The position numbers were made by a program, and so were the translations under genes. DNA of 9,333 nt. Origin: Deltaproteobacteria bacterium. GTDB taxonomy: Bacteria; Desulfobacterota; Desulfobulbia; Desulfobulbales; VMSU01. Positions within the stretch are counted from its first letter, which is position 1. Each line of letters opens with the position of its first letter. Below are positions 7,401-9,333 of the stretch, in pieces. The notes beneath the pieces are model-generated. The model had not been told where the DNA came from and did no database searches. It worked only from the letters and a program-made list of their open reading frames with translations. The stretch lies in the NCBI GenBank assembly GCA_024274995.1, contig JAJSAA010000088.1:1-9333 (forward strand), given 5' to 3'.

Positions 7401-7591
7401 CCCTTTTGAAAAACAGGGTAGCAGCCTAAAAATAAGTTTTGATTAGAATGCCGTTTGTTCTTTATGAAAAATAAGAGGAATAATTTGAGTAAGGAGAGAG
7501 AGAGACAATTTTTTGTTTTTCTCGGGCAGTCGCAGTACTGTCGTATTCGATAAAGCCCAATTAGGTGAAAGACAGGGGTGCCGCTGAATAG
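7401..7591. other. AT-rich intergenic leader region, no gene seen
   Basis: This stretch upstream of the phosphatase has no plausible coding frame. It contains a short (AG)6 run at about 7494-7505, an 8-bp palindrome CAGTACTG near 7533, and the weak candidate promoter. No Pho box or other known operator was identified. Confidence 0.5.
7480..7508 (-). promoter_or_regulatory. Candidate sigma-70-like promoter for the phosphatase
   Basis: On the minus strand TTGTCT (7508-7503) and AATTAT (7485-7480) are separated by 17 nt. Each matches 4 of 6 consensus bases. The site would give a leader of about 130 nt carrying the hairpin at 7384-7400. The CT-repeat spacer is unusual. This is a weak candidate only. 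Confidence 0.3.
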
Positions 7592-7875
7592 TCAGATAGA
7601 ATTTATCCTGTCCCGCAGGCCGCAGACCTCAATAATCGGTGCTTCACCAACCCTTCTGCCAAAGAAGCCTAATACATATTCAGTAGCTTGTATTCCCGCT
7701 TTTTCTTTCCCATCAAGGCGCTATGCCCGCAATAGGGACAGCTATCCAGGGCCTGCAAATCAATCACAACCTTTACCCGTAGAGGATTCAAATGAATATA
7801 CCGAACCAGTTGCCGCAAATAGGCATCTTCCTGGCATATAACGGACTTATATCTGTTCTAAAAAAGCTGACCATG
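7592..7875 (-). pseudogene. Decayed C-terminal fragment of an IS200-like / REP-associated (Y1) transposase
   Basis: Read on the minus strand, this region encodes HGQLF, an in-frame TAG (7860-7858), NRYKS, then QEDAYLRQLVRYIHLNPLR, and LDSCPYCGHSALMGKKKRE. After a one-base frameshift (around 7700, near an A-rich run) it continues QATEYVLGFFGRRVGEAP and ends at TGA 7594-7592. The order matches the C-terminal half of the Y1 transposase_17 / RAYT family, which typically reads HGHLFQNRYKS, RYIHLNP, GHSxLMG, then YVLxxFG. The TAG replaces a normally conserved glutamine codon. The N-terminal HUH catalytic part (NHxH) was not found upstream, and the C-terminal tail is short. It is a dead remnant with at least one nonsense and one frameshift mutation plus 5' truncation. 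Plus-strand open frames across it are shadows. Confidence 0.85.
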
Positions 7876-8128
7876 GGTAAGCACTCAACAAACCACACTC
7901 TTGACTTTATAACATCTCGAAAGGTAGCGGTACGACTGCGATCGTATGCAAGCGTTTCAGGGACGCTGGTGTCTCAATCTTGAATTCCGGGAAGGAAGCC
8001 AACATAGATACCACCAGCTGCTGTCCCATTGTTTTTTATTCCCCCAGACCGGAAAAAAATTCCTCCCTTTTTGCCTCATGACCTTGGCAGTAGTCGTCAT
8101 TATTTCCCCATCGTTTTTCGATCATAGC
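7876..8128. other. Intergenic stretch without a recognisable gene
   Basis: No intact gene was recognised on either strand. Minus-strand frames are short and interrupted; one of 40 codons begins near 8031 (MGQQLVVSML...) but has no recognised relative. The stretch may contain further, fully decayed sequence of the neighbouring transposase remnant or an unrelated insertion scar. It includes the inverted repeat at 7960-8027. Confidence 0.4.
7960..8027. repeat. Imperfect inverted repeat
   Basis: GGGAC-GCTGGTG (7960-7971) pairs with CACCAGC (8012-8018) and GTCCC (8023-8027), with a 4-nt bulge TGCT, around a spacer of about 40 nt. Twelve base pairs are possible. It lies next to the Y1-transposase remnant, so it could be a REP/BIME-like element or an insertion scar, but no other copy occurs in this window. 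Confidence 0.4.
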
Positions 8129-8134
8129 TATAAT
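8129..8134 (+). promoter_or_regulatory. Perfect TATAAT box, possible -10 of a short transcript
   Basis: TATAAT occurs on the plus strand, about 60 nt before an intrinsic terminator. No good -35 hexamer is present at 16-18 nt, so promoter activity is doubtful. It is recorded because it could explain the orphan terminator downstream. Confidence 0.2.
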
Positions 8135-8191
8135 CCGCTTCGCCCCCAACAGCTTTCATAAATAAATAATTCATAACCCCTTGATTTCATG

Positions 8192-8221
8192 GTGGTTACT
8201 GCTTAATGACCACGTTTTTTT
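8192..8221 (+). terminator. Intrinsic terminator without an evident upstream gene
   Basis: GTGGTTA (8192-8198), an 8-nt loop and TGACCAC (8207-8213) form a 7-bp stem with one G-U pair, followed directly by G and seven Ts (8215-8221). It faces rightward and ends just upstream of the sigma-54 promoter. It would insulate the flagellar gene from read-through, or terminate a short unannotated RNA. Confidence 0.65.
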
Positions 8222-8247
8222 CAGCAGGGTTTTATGCTTGCGGATTA

Positions 8248-8263
8248 TGGCACGACCCTTGCT
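8248..8263 (+). promoter_or_regulatory. Sigma-54 (RpoN) promoter, -24/-12 type
   Basis: TGGCACGACCCTTGCT matches the TGGCACG-N4-TTGCW consensus at every defined base, with correct GG-GC spacing. The predicted transcription start is near 8274, giving a leader of about 73 nt before the ATG at 8347. Such promoters need an enhancer-binding ATPase. Mid and late flagellar genes are classic targets, fitting the FliK-like gene downstream. The enhancer-binding-protein site was not identified. Confidence 0.9.
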
Positions 8264-8335
8264 TTATGGATGGACATCGGTCTCTTTGGCCTGAAAATGA
8301 TGCTTGTAAGCTCTTTACCGCAAGGCGGACAATGA

Positions 8336-8340
8336 GGGAG
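8336..8340 (+). promoter_or_regulatory. Ribosome binding site of the FliK-like gene
   Basis: GGGAG inside GAGGGAGAG lies 6 nt before ATG 8347-8349. This supports that start. No other upstream in-frame start with a ribosome binding site is seen downstream of the sigma-54 start point. Confidence 0.8.
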
Positions 8341-8346
8341 AGATAA

Positions 8347-9333
8347 ATGTCAAATATAATGGTTAATAATTACCTTGCTGATACGCGGCCTGGCGGCCGG
8401 CCTGATCCCAGGGCTCAGGTTGATCCGGGGCGGGAGGACAATTTTGCCCGTTATATCAACAAAAAGGTACGGGATGAACGCCGGGCTCGTAGTACTCAGT
8501 TGGGGGTGAAGCATCGTACTATTAAAGATCAACAGGCGCCTCAGGACAAGGAACGGCCAAAGACCGAAAATAAACATGATGATTCAGAGGCAAATATTGC
8601 CGCTTTTCTCCAGCAATTATTGGCCGATCTCAAAAATCTGTCAGCTCAGCCCAATCAGCATGATGCCGGTGAGTGGAGTTTTCAGCTTAACAGTATGGAT
8701 ATGCTGCGCAAGCTGGCAGCCGAGGCCGGGATGAATGGTAAAGAACTTGCTGCCTGGCAGAGACAACTGCATGATAAGGGCATGATAAATCTGCAGGATA
8801 TACTTGCCACCCTGGAACAACATTTTCAGGCCATACGGCAGCCGGGAAAGGTTACAGCCCCGGAGACCGATCTGCCGGTTATGGAGTCCATGCTTGAACG
8901 TATGGGAGTTGATCCTGCCGCCCTCTCCGCCATGGCGGCCAAAAGCGTTAATGATAAAGGCGGCTTTGACCTTAATGCCTATCTTAAAGGTCTTGAAAAG
9001 TTAAGTGCGGCCAGGCTTCAGACAACGAATGGCCGCGCTGCCCATGACGGCTGGCGGGCAGTTAAGGTCTCTGGCGCCGATATGAGGCAGTTCCGGGATA
9101 TGCTGGGAGCGGCGGGACTTACCAGAGGGCAGCTGCTGGAGATGTTTCCGGACAGTCTTAACCAGGCGTTGACCGCTGGCGGCAAGGCCGGGGGGGGCGG
9201 CAAGGAAATGATGAGCATGGCCCGCCTGCAGGAACTGCTCGGGCAGACCATAAACACAGTAGAGGCCGGCAAGCCTGAAATTAAACCGGTTGGTTTCCTG
9301 AATAATCTGGTTGATGTCCTGCAGCAGGCGGGT
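8347..9333 (+). CDS. Probable flagellar hook-length control protein (FliK-like), N-terminal 329 residues, runs off the window
   Basis: The frame is open from ATG 8347 to the window end. Residues 1-105 are hydrophilic, charged and probably disordered. After that come degenerate helical repeats: about 114-157 (MLRKLAAEAGMNGKELAAW... INLQDILATLE), 176-219 (VMESMLERMGVDPAALSAM... FDLNAYLKGLE), 243-304 (QFRDMLGAAGLTRGQLLEM... ARLQELLGQ) and the start of another at 317 (FLNNLVDVLQQAG). There is no signal peptide or membrane segment. A long, low-complexity N-terminal half before a conserved C-terminal domain is typical of FliK, the ruler that sets hook length and switches export specificity. The diagnostic C-terminal domain lies outside the window. 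The sigma-54 promoter strengthens the flagellar guess. An eight-G run at 9190-9197 sits in a Gly-rich stretch. Other sigma-54-driven products remain possible. Confidence 0.55.
   Translation, partial: MSNIMVNNYLADTRPGGRPDPRAQVDPGREDNFARYINKKVRDERRARSTQLGVKHRTIKDQQAPQDKERPKTENKHDDSEANIAAFLQQLLADLKNLSAQPNQHDAGEWSFQLNSMDMLRKLAAEAGMNGKELAAWQRQLHDKGMINLQDILATLEQHFQAIRQPGKVTAPETDLPVMESMLERMGVDPAALSAMAAKSVNDKGGFDLNAYLKGLEKLSAARLQTTNGRAAHDGWRAVKVSGADMRQFRDMLGAAGLTRGQLLEMFPDSLNQALTAGGKAGGGGKEMMSMARLQELLGQTINTVEAGKPEIKPVGFLNNLVDVLQQAG

Noticed and set aside
7440..7475. Possible Pho box on the minus strand (TTTCATAAAG)
   Set aside because: Only one half-site resembles the consensus; the required second 11-nt repeat is not there.
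7494..7505. (AG)6 simple repeat
   Set aside because: Short and not in a coding region; no evidence of function beyond possible spacer-length effects on the weak promoter.
7578..7841. Plus-strand 87-codon frame
   Set aside because: It lies across the transposase remnant whose recognisable residues read on the minus strand; composition is not protein-like.
7946..8161. Plus-strand 71-codon frame with a hydrophobic stretch
   Set aside because: No Shine-Dalgarno and no recognised similarity; it crosses the inverted repeat and the possible promoter and looks like chance.
9018..9272. Minus-strand 84-codon frame at the right edge
   Set aside because: Shadow of the FliK-like frame, which is open for 329 codons with promoter and ribosome binding site.

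Overview
The window looks like chromosome of a motile Gram-negative bacterium, most likely a Desulfobacterota-type ('deltaproteobacterial') lineage. This is an inference from moderate GC content, protein character, a textbook sigma-54 promoter in front of a flagellar-type gene, Sec signal peptides, an LpxL-like acyltransferase, and a Y1-transposase remnant of a type common in that group. No rRNA, tRNA, CRISPR array or intact mobile element was seen.

Region 1 (1-4865, + strand) is a tightly packed operon. It contains the tail of an unidentified gene, an ANL-superfamily acyl/aryl-activating AMP ligase, a 577-residue natural fusion of a FakA-like fatty-acid kinase (DhaL plus middle domain) with a FakB/DegV-like fatty-acid-binding domain, a family-2 glycosyltransferase, and an LpxL/HtrB-type acyltransferase. 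Junctions are TAATG, ATGA, about 20 nt with a good Shine-Dalgarno and a TTG start, and ATGA, so co-expression is very likely. Ligase, GT2 and LPLAT together recall aryl-polyene-like lipid clusters. The kinase-binder fusion suggests a built-in route to acyl-phosphate. The operon plausibly activates an acyl or aryl chain and attaches it to a sugar or lipid headgroup at the inner membrane.

Region 2 (4918-7345, - strand) holds two exported proteins read towards the operon. One is a periplasmic protein with a LolA-like look. The other is a complete PhoA-family alkaline phosphatase with all main metal and nucleophile motifs and a strong ribosome binding site. A hairpin terminator separates the two, so they are probably separate transcription units.

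Region 3 (7346-8346) is a kilobase without an intact gene. It holds the leader of the phosphatase gene with a small hairpin, a decayed C-terminal fragment of an IS200-like/REP-associated (Y1) transposase on the - strand, an imperfect inverted repeat, an orphan + strand terminator, and a near-perfect sigma-54 promoter (-24/-12) at 8248-8263.

Region 4 (8347-9333, + strand, runs off the window) is the first 329 codons of a gene driven by that promoter. The best guess is a flagellar hook-length-control (FliK-like) protein. It contains degenerate helical repeats and an 8-G homopolymer whose slippage would truncate the protein.
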